The notes beneath the pieces were generated by a model. It worked only from the letters and a program-made list of their open reading frames with translations, did not search any database and was not told where the DNA came from. Of a stretch of 11,036 nucleotides of DNA, positions 4,944-11,036 are shown one piece after another. The translations under genes and the position numbers were made by a program. Within the stretch, counting starts at the first letter, position 1. Every line of letters begins with the position of its first letter. Origin of the DNA: JACKLD01 sp049297695. GTDB taxonomy: Bacteria; Pseudomonadota; Alphaproteobacteria; UBA2136; UBA6156. Location: positions 1 to 11,036 of the forward strand of contig JBAQUT010000049.1 of the NCBI GenBank assembly GCA_049297695.1, given 5' to 3'.

Positions 4944-5528
4944 ATGAACCTCCCCCGCCTCGCCCTCATCGCCCTCCTTGCCACCAGCTGCTGGGCCACA
5001 TCCCTCCATGCCGCCACCATGATCGACGGCGTACCCATCCCCGACGAACTTATGGCCCTGGCCCGCAAAGTGGTGGCCAGCAACAGCCCGAAAGACGCCC
5101 TCATGCGCGGCGATAACATCTTTGCCAGCCACCCGTTTTTCAAAGAACTGGTCAAAAAAGTCAACTTCCAGCAAGTGGATGAAGAAGCCGCCAAACTGAT
5201 GGTGCAAACCTTCACCCGCTCCGAGCTGTACGCCCTGAAGCAATTCCAAGAATCCGCCGAAGGCCGCAGCATCTCCCTCAAAATGCCCGCCTACCAACAA
5301 ATGGTGGGGGGCCTCATTCAAAACCAACTGAAGGGCGCCATGGAAGGCTACTTGGCCAGCCAAGCCATGAAAGGCGGGGCCCAAAGCGAAGGCGTGGGCG
5401 CACCTGCCACCACAGCCCCCACTAAACCCGTGGTGCCATGGACACCCCCCACCACCCCCTCAGCGCCCACACAACCAGCAGTTTTACCTGCCGTGCAGGG
5501 CCAAGGCGGTAGCGCCATCGGTCAATAA
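4944..5528 (+). CDS. Exported DUF2059-like protein
   Basis: I choose the ATG at 4944, not an upstream in-frame ATG at 4812 inside rplU, because 4944 begins a signal peptide: MNLPR, a hydrophobic core LALIALLATSCWATS and a likely cut after LHA (residue 23). The product is 194 residues. The middle (about 34-140) is helical and carries FTRSELYALKQFQESAEGRS (90-109) followed by SLKMPAYQQ, close to the DUF2059 pattern (F-x-x-x-E-L-x-A-L-x-x-F-x-x-S-x-x-G-x-x-x-x-K-M-P). The tail from about 150 is a flexible Pro/Thr/Ala-rich stretch. DUF2059 proteins are periplasmic and of unknown function. The cysteine at 16 does not fit a lipobox well. No clear Shine-Dalgarno is visible. It is divergent from rplU and lies 18 bases before the TerC-family gene, so they are probably co-transcribed. 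Confidence 0.75.
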   Translation: MNLPRLALIALLATSCWATSLHAATMIDGVPIPDELMALARKVVASNSPKDALMRGDNIFASHPFFKELVKKVNFQQVDEEAAKLMVQTFTRSELYALKQFQESAEGRSISLKMPAYQQMVGGLIQNQLKGAMEGYLASQAMKGGAQSEGVGAPATTAPTKPVVPWTPPTTPSAPTQPAVLPAVQGQGGSAIGQ

Positions 5529-5546
5529 CGGTTATAGGTAACAGCT

Positions 5547-6296
5547 ATGGACATCTTACACCTCTTTGCCTCCCCCGAAGCCTGGATGGCCTTGGCCACC
5601 CTCACCGTACTGGAAATCGTGCTCGGGATTGATAACATCGTGTTTATTTCCGTGCTGGCCAACCGCCTGCCGGGCGAACAACGCAATTTGGCCCGCAAAC
5701 TGGGCTTGGCCGCAGCCCTTTCCACCCGCCTGCTCCTTCTCCTCTCCCTCTCATGGCTGGCCAGCCTTACCACCCCTCTGTTCTCGGTCGGCGCCAGCAG
5801 TTTTTCGTGGCGGGATATCATCCTTCTCGTCGGCGGCCTGTTCCTCATATGGAAATCCACGGAAGAAATCCACGCCCTGATGGAACCCGAAGACGCTGAA
5901 AATATGACAGAATCCAAACGCAAAGCCACGTTCTGGTCAGTCATCACCCAAATCGCGGTTATCGATATCGTGTTCTCGCTGGATTCCGTCATCACCGCCG
6001 TGGGCATGGTCAACCAAGTCCCCATCATGGTCGCCGCCATCCTCATTTCCGTGTGCATCATGTTTGTGGCAGTCAATCCCATCAACAACTTCATCCACAA
6101 ACACCCCACCACCAAAATGCTGGCCTTTGCCCTGCTGTTGTTGGTAGGCGTGGCTTTGGTGGCCGATGGTATGGGCTTCCACATCCCCAAAGGCTACATT
6201 TACTTCGGCGTGGCCTTCTCGCTGGGAGTGGAATTCCTCAACATCCGCCGCCACAGCAAACTCGACAAAGCATCCTTTAAAAACAAACTCAAATAG
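5547..6296 (+). CDS. TerC family integral membrane protein
   Basis: The product is 249 residues with about seven membrane segments (roughly 12-36, 56-77, 89-104, 131-155, 158-179, 190-208, 215-232). TerC signatures are LEIVLGIDNIVFISVLANRL (22-41) and VIDIVFSLDSVITAVGM (138-154), each with the acidic residues inside the membrane (E23, D29, D140, D146) that are thought to bind metal. The family is linked to tellurite resistance (TerC), manganese export (MeeF/MeeY, Alx) and metal loading of exported proteins. This short form without CBS or CorC domains resembles YgdQ-type members. A metal-related role is likely, but the metal cannot be read from the sequence. AGGT lies about 9 bases before the ATG. 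It follows the exported DUF2059-like gene closely. Confidence 0.92.
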   Translation: MDILHLFASPEAWMALATLTVLEIVLGIDNIVFISVLANRLPGEQRNLARKLGLAAALSTRLLLLLSLSWLASLTTPLFSVGASSFSWRDIILLVGGLFLIWKSTEEIHALMEPEDAENMTESKRKATFWSVITQIAVIDIVFSLDSVITAVGMVNQVPIMVAAILISVCIMFVAVNPINNFIHKHPTTKMLAFALLLLVGVALVADGMGFHIPKGYIYFGVAFSLGVEFLNIRRHSKLDKASFKNKLK

Positions 6297-6319
6297 CATT
6301 CGAGGCGTAAACTTATATA

Positions 6320-6347
6320 TTGCATCATCATGATTTATATGTATACT
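6320..6347 (+). promoter_or_regulatory. Candidate promoter for the AT-rich orphan gene, probably leaderless
   Basis: TTGCAT (6320-6325) and TATACT (6342-6347) are 16 bases apart, a good sigma-70-type pair, and the region is very AT-rich. The -10 box ends only 6 bases before the ATG at 6354, so transcription would start at or next to the A of the start codon. No Shine-Dalgarno lies before that ATG, consistent with a leaderless mRNA. Confidence 0.6.
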
Positions 6348-6353
6348 TATTGA

Positions 6354-6929
6354 ATGAAGAAACGCATTCCCGAATCCCTATTATCTGAATTTAGACGATT
6401 AATGTCTGTTTCCGAATTTAAGCATGCCGATCCAGCGTTTGCTGAGGGTATTGCCAGCATAATGCTAGGTGCGATTGAGGCACAACGAACAGCAGCAGGC
6501 GAACGCTCAACAGAGTTATTTCTGATAGATCCAGTAACAAATCTTAAATTACCCCCAGATCCTAGAACGTCCTTCCGCTTACGATTATCAGTATATGGTT
6601 CGAAAATGTCAGCATCTACATTTCTTAAGACAGTTTGGAAAGATTACACCGACGCACATTTGCTTTATGCTGAACATATTCGATCTATGGATAAAGCATT
6701 ATATTCAGCAATGGTTTACGAAGCTGGGACTAAGAAATTAACACTGACCGATTTCATTCTCGCACATGGAGTCTTAGGTAAAGAACACCTCTTGAAACCA
6801 CCTTCTGGTTTTGAACGACAGGCACGATTGTTGCAGCGCGTCCGATTATTAACACGTGCCCATTCTCTAGAAAATTATGCTGCAACTTTGCGGGAGAAAG
6901 ATCATTCTATTGATGATCAACAAATATAA
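6354..6929 (+). CDS. Orphan protein of unknown function in AT-rich DNA
   Basis: The product is 191 residues and I recognise no family. It has no signal peptide or membrane segment and looks mostly helical, with a basic N terminus (MKKRIPESLLSEFRRLM) and a basic segment near the C terminus (ERQARLLQRVRLLTRA, about 154-169). A loop rich in proline (LIDPVTNLKLPPDPRTSF, about 56-73) separates two helical parts. GC over 6361-6900 is about 41%, against nearly 60% for the genes on both sides, and codon choice is correspondingly AT-rich; this equals the 83-residue orphan at 1231. It has its own promoter and looks like a horizontally acquired single gene placed after the TerC-family gene. Function is unknown; the basic helices would allow nucleic acid binding, but no domain proves it. 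Confidence 0.75.
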   Translation: MKKRIPESLLSEFRRLMSVSEFKHADPAFAEGIASIMLGAIEAQRTAAGERSTELFLIDPVTNLKLPPDPRTSFRLRLSVYGSKMSASTFLKTVWKDYTDAHLLYAEHIRSMDKALYSAMVYEAGTKKLTLTDFILAHGVLGKEHLLKPPSGFERQARLLQRVRLLTRAHSLENYAATLREKDHSIDDQQI

Positions 6930-7032
6930 TAAGTTATTGAAGTTAAAAACGTTCGTTTTCTGTCAGGAGCCCCGTCAGCCCCCCATCCGCCGCCCCCTAT
7001 AAGCCTCCGAACCAAAGGAGATTTACCATACC
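6930..7032 (+). other. Intergenic region with a weak hairpin and a strong ribosome binding site
   Basis: AAAAC (6946-6950) and GTTTT (6955-6959) form a short 5-bp stem with T residues in its own arm; it could be a weak terminator for the orphan gene. Composition then switches back to C-rich. AAAGGAGA (7014-7021) is the best Shine-Dalgarno in the window, 11 bases before the ATG at 7033. I see no convincing -35/-10 pair. Confidence 0.35.
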
Positions 7033-7329
7033 ATGTTGCGCCTTATCAGCCTTGCCACCACCGCCATTGCAGGCCTGTACGCGCTGGAAATGGCTGGCAT
7101 CGTGCCCGAACGCGCCTATTTCCCCACCCTTCCCCGCCTGGAACAATCCGACAACACCCCCGCCAACTGGGCCAGCGCCGCAGGCTGGGGCGTGCAACAC
7201 CTGCCCAACCTTGCCGCTGCCGCCAATCTCCCCTCAGCGTTCAACCTGCCAGCAGCATCTGACACCCCTTCAAAAGGCACATTCACACACCGCGTAGCCG
7301 CCAAACACAAACCCGCCGCCAAAAGTTAA
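7033..7329 (+). CDS. Small membrane-anchored or exported protein, unknown function
   Basis: The product is 98 residues and not recognised. The N terminus (MLRLISLATTAIAGLYALEM) is a hydrophobic segment with one arginine before it, fitting a signal anchor or uncleaved signal. The rest is alanine- and proline-rich, low in complexity, and ends in a basic tail (HRVAAKHKPAAKS). It is GC-rich like the core genes. The strong AAAGGAGA site 11 bases upstream argues that it is translated. Its TAA stop (7327-7329) overlaps the stop of the convergent Mur ligase gene, so no terminator fits between them. Low-complexity composition makes homology search weak. Confidence 0.6.
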   Translation: MLRLISLATTAIAGLYALEMAGIVPERAYFPTLPRLEQSDNTPANWASAAGWGVQHLPNLAAAANLPSAFNLPAASDTPSKGTFTHRVAAKHKPAAKS

Positions 7330-8750
7330 GCTTTGCTGTAAAACTCTGTCAGCGGTGGTATCAATCCACCCAAATGGGCGCTGGTTAAAATCAACACCAC
7401 ATCATCGGGCTGAATATGGCTCGTCACCGCGGCCATGTTCGCCGCTAAGTCGGTCGTCAACGCATAAGCATTCCCTTGGAAGGACTTCACCAACCGTTCC
7501 ATAATATCCGACTGACTCAACCGGTCCACATCACCGCCAGCCCGTGGCGGGTACACAAACAACTCATCCGTTCCCGTAAAAGCCGTATCATAATCCGGCA
7601 AGTTCACACGGTTAATCCACCCCAAGGTGTGGGGCTCAAAAATGGTCACCAAACGGTTGTGGGGGAAGTGCAGCCGCATCGCCGCAATGGCCGAGCGGGC
7701 CTTGTCGGCCGAAGATCCAAACCCTTCATACACAGGAATGCTACCTTCCGGGTTCAACCGTTCCATCCGCCGCTTAATGCCATGAAAATCCCGCATCGCC
7801 GCCGCAAATTGTTCAGGGCTTACAAGCCCATTTTCCAACAACAACGCCGCTGCCCCCACCATATTTTGCACGTTGTGCTCACCCAGTTGGGTGCTCGTCA
7901 CGCGGCACAAAGCTTTCCCGTGTTTAGCTAGGGTAAACGTGGTTAACATCCCGTAGGTAATGTCATGGGCCGTATAATCTGGTTTAAAGGCCGCATCCAG
8001 CCCGTACATCACGCAACGTCCAGCAGCATACGGCACCAACCCCCGCACATGCTCGTCATCCGCACACATCACGCAGGTTGTGCCAGTCCCCATACCTGCC
8101 AAAAGCTCCTGAAACGACTTCAGATAATCCCCATGGGTGGGGAACACATTGGGGTGGTCGTGCTGGGCACTGGTTACCACCACCGTGTCGGGGGCATAAT
8201 GTAAAAATTTAGCCTTGTTATCCGTGTTGCGGCTGGGGTACTCATCCCCTTCCAGCACAAACGGTGCGGCCGTGCCCAAATGGCTGTTGCGCGGCAAATC
8301 CACCGCCCGCGCCCCCAACATATACCCCGCATCCACACCCGCATGGGTTAACGCCCACGCCACAAGGCTCGCCGTGGTGCTTTTCCCGTAACTTCCGCAC
8401 ACCACAAGGCGTTGCCGCCCCTCGGCAATCATCCGCACCACCTCGGCATACGGCTTCAAGGCAATCCCTTGTTCACGGTGCAACGCCCACGCCGCGGCAA
8501 CTTCAGGATTGGCAGGGGTGTGGGTGCTCAAACTCCCCAGCACAATCAACGTCGTCTCTGGCGGAATATTCCCCGCCGCATGGGGCGTTAAAATAGTTAC
8601 CCCCGCTGCGGGCAAAATCTCACTCGCAGGTGGGTAAAATCCTTCATCGCTCCCGCTCACACTCCACCCCTGCTCACGCAACAACAACGCCACAGCGCTC
8701 ATGGCAATACCCGCAATACCGATAAAATGGGCGTGGTTAGCAGCGGCCAT
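7326..8750 (-). CDS. mpl: Divergent Mpl-like Mur ligase (UDP-MurNAc tripeptide ligase type)
   Basis: From the ATG at 8750 the product is 474 residues. GAGGA six bases upstream and the start of homology at residue 8 support this start over an upstream in-frame start at 8837. Order: N-terminal nucleotide-sugar Rossmann domain (FIGIAGIAMSAVALLL, 9-24; GSDEGFYPP, 33-41), central ATP domain (P-loop GSYGKSTT, 119-126; EGDEY, 167-171; DNKAKFLHY, 177-185; QHDHPNVFP, 196-204; GEHNVQN, 290-296; KRRME, 326-330), C-terminal domain (FEPHTLGWINR, 371-381). Mpl reattaches the recycled tripeptide L-Ala-gamma-D-Glu-meso-Dap to UDP-MurNAc in the cytoplasm. YPP, E-x-DEY and the KF-x-HY segment favour Mpl over MurC. 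However, several signatures differ: GSYGKST replaces GTHGKTT, and GFGSSADK (343-350) stands where DDFAHHP is expected. Substrate may therefore differ. It overlaps the upstream 112-residue gene by 14 bases. Confidence 0.75.
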   Translation of the reverse strand: MAAANHAHFIGIAGIAMSAVALLLREQGWSVSGSDEGFYPPASEILPAAGVTILTPHAAGNIPPETTLIVLGSLSTHTPANPEVAAAWALHREQGIALKPYAEVVRMIAEGRQRLVVCGSYGKSTTASLVAWALTHAGVDAGYMLGARAVDLPRNSHLGTAAPFVLEGDEYPSRNTDNKAKFLHYAPDTVVVTSAQHDHPNVFPTHGDYLKSFQELLAGMGTGTTCVMCADDEHVRGLVPYAAGRCVMYGLDAAFKPDYTAHDITYGMLTTFTLAKHGKALCRVTSTQLGEHNVQNMVGAAALLLENGLVSPEQFAAAMRDFHGIKRRMERLNPEGSIPVYEGFGSSADKARSAIAAMRLHFPHNRLVTIFEPHTLGWINRVNLPDYDTAFTGTDELFVYPPRAGGDVDRLSQSDIMERLVKSFQGNAYALTTDLAANMAAVTSHIQPDDVVLILTSAHLGGLIPPLTEFYSKA

Positions 8751-9075
8751 GAATTTCCTCACGTTTATCCCGCTCATCCACAATCTCAAATCTATCCACA
8801 AACTCAGCAACCTTTGTCGATAATTCTTCTTGATCAAGCCCGCTGTTGCTCACAATCACAACCACACAGTCATCCTGGCTTACCACTCCGATAAATTCTT
8901 CCACTTCCAAACCTTCCGCATCCGCCCACGCCCACGATTCATCATCCCATGGGGCATCTCCCCGTAGCTCGCAGTAAGGTGTTCCCATCTCTTTCAAATC
9001 ACTAACATAAATCTGCCAAGCCCTATATTCTGGCCCCACCTTAGCCCGCCGTAAGTGCGGCCGCTGCACCCCCAC
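8737..9075 (-). CDS. Small acidic protein of unknown function between atpG and mpl
   Basis: The product is 112 residues and I do not recognise it. It starts at GTG (9075-9073), which shares its first base with the last base of the atpG TAG; GGAGG inside the end of atpG lies 7 bases before this GTG, so the start is well supported. The N terminus is basic (RPHLRRAK); the middle is rich in W, D and E (GDAPWDDESWAWADAEGLEV, 39-58), followed by a probable strand (CVVVIVSNSG, about 69-78) and a charged helix (DQEELSTKVAEFVDRF). No membrane segment or signal is seen. Its end overlaps the mpl start by 14 bases. Overlap at both ends suggests translational coupling with atpG and mpl, but its role is unknown. 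GC appears lower than atpG. Confidence 0.65.
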   Translation of the reverse strand: MGVQRPHLRRAKVGPEYRAWQIYVSDLKEMGTPYCELRGDAPWDDESWAWADAEGLEVEEFIGVVSQDDCVVVIVSNSGLDQEELSTKVAEFVDRFEIVDERDKREEIHGRC

Positions 9076-9938
9076 TACAACGCCTCCGCCCCGCTGATAA
9101 TCTCAATCAACTCTTTGGTAATCGTGGCCTGACGGCTACGGTTATAAACAAGGCTCAGTTTCTTAATCATCTCGCCGGCGTTGCGGGTGGCGCTGTCCAT
9201 GGCGGTCATGCGGGCGGCTTGCTCGCTGGCTTGGGTTTCCAAAAGCGCGCTGAACACCTGCATGTTCAGGTTCAAGGGCAACAGCTTGGCCAACACCTCT
9301 TCTTCGTTGGGTTCGTAGTCGGTGGTGGATTTCATCGCCCCCGTCTCCACCACATCCACGCTGAACGGGATAATCCGCCGCACCGTGGGCTGCTGAGTCA
9401 GCATGCTCACCATGGCGCTGTACAACACATAAACTTCATCCGCCACGCCGCTTTCAAACGCTTTCAGGCTGGCATCGGCAATGGTTTGGGCATGAGCAAA
9501 CTCCACGGTGCGGCCCATGTCGGTCAGGCTTTCCACCAGGTTTACGGTGGTCACGTTTTTCAACCCGTCGCGCACCTTGCGCCCCACGGTCACCACCTGC
9601 ACGGCGCGGCCCAAGGCTTTTTGCTCGGCCATCCACACATGGGTCAGCTTCAAAATATTGGCGTTCAGGCCGCCGCACAGGCCGCGGTCGCTGCCCATCA
9701 CAATCAGGCGCACGGTGCGCACGTCGGGGCGCCCGGCCATCAGCACGGGCCCGCCCACGCTGCCACCGGCCAAGTTGCCCAACACGTCGGCCAGTTTGGC
9801 AGCATAGGGGCGGGCGGCTTCCACAGCCCCCCGCGCACGGCGCACCTTGGCGGCCGCCACCATCTTCATGGTCTTGGTAATTTGCCGGGTGTTCTTCACG
9901 CTTTTAATACGCAACCGGAGGGATTTTAAGCTGGGCAT
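9075..9938 (-). CDS. atpG: F1 ATP synthase gamma subunit
   Basis: The product is 287 residues, the usual length. The N-terminal helix (LRLRIKSVKNTRQITKTMKM, 7-26, then VAAAKVRRA) and the C-terminal helix (ARMTAMDSATRNAGEMIKKL, then SLVYNRSRQATITKELIEII) form the coiled-coil rotor shaft that turns inside alpha3-beta3; the central domain has the conserved SDRGLCGGLNANI (83-95). All are canonical, so it should be functional. AAAGGTG lies a few bases before the ATG. In most bacteria atpG sits between atpA and atpD; here the upstream gene is an MscS-type channel (59 bases away) and downstream are an unknown gene and a Mur ligase, so it is separated from its usual operon partners. Confidence 0.97.
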   Translation of the reverse strand: MPSLKSLRLRIKSVKNTRQITKTMKMVAAAKVRRARGAVEAARPYAAKLADVLGNLAGGSVGGPVLMAGRPDVRTVRLIVMGSDRGLCGGLNANILKLTHVWMAEQKALGRAVQVVTVGRKVRDGLKNVTTVNLVESLTDMGRTVEFAHAQTIADASLKAFESGVADEVYVLYSAMVSMLTQQPTVRRIIPFSVDVVETGAMKSTTDYEPNEEEVLAKLLPLNLNMQVFSALLETQASEQAARMTAMDSATRNAGEMIKKLSLVYNRSRQATITKELIEIISGAEAL

Positions 9939-9997
9939 GGCACACCTTTCTCAAACAATGCTTACCCTTACCAAACCTCCCCCGCCAAAGCAAGCGT

Positions 9998-11036
9998 TTA
10001 ACGGCCTTTTTTCCCATCCGCCATATGCACCACCCGCTGGGGCAGGGGCATTTCAATGCCGTGGTCGTGCAGGGCTTTCCAGCAGGCCATGTTCACATCG
10101 CCTTTCAGGTTGTTCACGCCCATTTCGGGGTCGGTGTTCCAATACCGCACCCAAAACACCACGCTGCTGTCGCCAAAGTGGCGGATGAACACAATCGGGC
10201 TGGGCACCGCCACCACCCGCGGCACCGTTTTCACCGCTTCTTTCAAAAGGGCTTGTACCTGCTCCATATCGCTGCCGTACGCCACGGGTATTTCCACCTC
10301 GGCCCGCACGGCCTTGTTGGTGTAGCTCCAGTTGATCACCTGCTGGTTCATCAACGTTTCGTTGGGTATCAACACCTCTTTGCCATCCCGCCGCCGCAAC
10401 ACAATGTAGCGGCTGTGCATGTCTTTCACGTAGCCAAAGGTGGTATCGTCCAGGCTAATCACATCGCCGGGCTTAATGGATTTATCCATCAACAAAAACA
10501 TGCCGCTTAAAAAGTTACTGGAAACCGACTTCAAACTCAACCCGATTCCCACCCCCAACGCACCCCCAAACACGGCCAAATGGGTAATGTTCACACCCAA
10601 CGCCGTGAGCGCCACCAACACCCCCAAGGCCAGCATCACAAACTTCACGGTTTTTACGGCAAGGGCCTGCAACGCGGGCGAAACACGGGATTGCCGCGCC
10701 AACACCTTTTCCAACCCAGCCGCTGCCGCAAACGCCAGCCAACCCAGCACGCCCATCAACAGCAACGCCTCCAAAATGTGGCGCACGTTCATGGTAATAC
10801 CACCTAACTTGAAGCTCATCTGCCCCAGCACGTCCAGCAACGGCTTCAAACTGTTAAACGAGACCAACGCCACCATCAGCACCGCCACGGCCACCAAGGT
10901 CATCCGCAACGGTTTGGGGCCGGGGATAATTTTCCCCGCCCGCACCGCCGCCCACACAGCCATCACCAACGCCGCCCCGTTCAGCACATGCCCGCCCGAA
11001 ATCTCGGCCGGCCACCAAATCCCCACCGCCCATATC
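9998..11036 (-). CDS. MscS-type mechanosensitive channel, N terminus beyond the window
   Basis: The frame stays open to base 11036 (the last in-window codons read I-W-A-V-G-I-W-W-P), so the true start is probably outside; GTG at 11026 is the first candidate start inside. About 346 residues are visible. Four or so hydrophobic segments precede the MscS core: the pore helix with its Gly/Ala/Ser pattern (AVFGGALGVGIGLSLKSVSS, about 151-170 from the GTG) and then NFLSGMFLLMD, the beta domain (SIKPGDVISLDDTTFGYVKD) and the alpha/beta cage (about 240-330). These channels open on membrane tension and release solutes during osmotic downshock. The extra N-terminal helices suggest a YbdG/YnaI-like larger member rather than the minimal MscS. 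It lies 59 bases upstream of atpG on the same strand. Confidence 0.93.
   Translation of the reverse strand, partial: IWAVGIWWPAEISGGHVLNGAALVMAVWAAVRAGKIIPGPKPLRMTLVAVAVLMVALVSFNSLKPLLDVLGQMSFKLGGITMNVRHILEALLLMGVLGWLAFAAAAGLEKVLARQSRVSPALQALAVKTVKFVMLALGVLVALTALGVNITHLAVFGGALGVGIGLSLKSVSSNFLSGMFLLMDKSIKPGDVISLDDTTFGYVKDMHSRYIVLRRRDGKEVLIPNETLMNQQVINWSYTNKAVRAEVEIPVAYGSDMEQVQALLKEAVKTVPRVVAVPSPIVFIRHFGDSSVVFWVRYWNTDPEMGVNNLKGDVNMACWKALHDHGIEMPLPQRVVHMADGKKGR

Noticed and set aside
8751..8837. Longer start for the Mur ligase
   Set aside because: The added residues do not belong to the Mur fold and overlap the upstream gene by 100 bases; ATG 8750 has GAGGA at good spacing.
9219..9929. 236-residue plus-strand open frame opposite atpG
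   Set aside because: Histidine- and glycine-rich shadow of a canonical gamma subunit gene, with no ribosome binding site or homology.

Overview
The window looks like ordinary chromosomal DNA of a Gram-negative bacterium in the Pseudomonadota, most likely an alphaproteobacterium. The evidence is a DUF484-xerC pair beside a divergent gene whose start resembles priA, plus typical bL21, bL27, Obg and ATP synthase gamma sequences. Core genes are GC-rich (roughly 57-62%) with C-rich codons. Several small genes of unknown function are clearly poorer in GC (about 41-48% by hand count), and these are the parts worth a second look. I found no CRISPR array, prophage, tRNA, rRNA or recognisable defence system, and no convincing complete new system.

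Layout. (1) 1-291: the first 26 codons of a priA-like gene on the minus strand, then a divergent intergenic region with two strong hairpins. (2) 292-2413, plus strand: a DUF484 protein, a 285-base gap with a hairpin pair and a palindromic repeat, an AT-rich 83-residue orphan ORF, and xerC, whose first ~105 bases share the AT-rich composition. (3) 2419-4887, minus strand: rplU and rpmA behind a good promoter, a bidirectional terminator, then a small winged-helix-like gene, obgE, and a two-helix membrane protein gene with its own candidate promoter, ending in a repeat and an intrinsic terminator. (4) 4944-7329, plus strand: an exported DUF2059-like protein, a TerC-family membrane protein, an AT-rich 191-residue orphan possibly read from a leaderless mRNA, and a small membrane-anchored protein. 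(5) 7326-11036, minus strand: an MscS-type channel (running off the window), atpG, a 112-residue unknown and a divergent Mpl-like Mur ligase. The last three genes overlap or abut.

How the parts relate. XerC resolves chromosome dimers. PriA restarts replication forks. bL21, bL27 and Obg serve the large ribosomal subunit. The Mur ligase probably acts in peptidoglycan recycling. MscS protects against osmotic downshock. AtpG is the rotor stalk of F1 ATP synthase, and here it stands apart from the usual neighbours atpA and atpD. The most interesting signals are a sharp composition break inside xerC, two related palindromic repeats bracketing the xerC segment, orphan genes with -10 boxes almost touching their start codons, and a Mur ligase with changed signature motifs.
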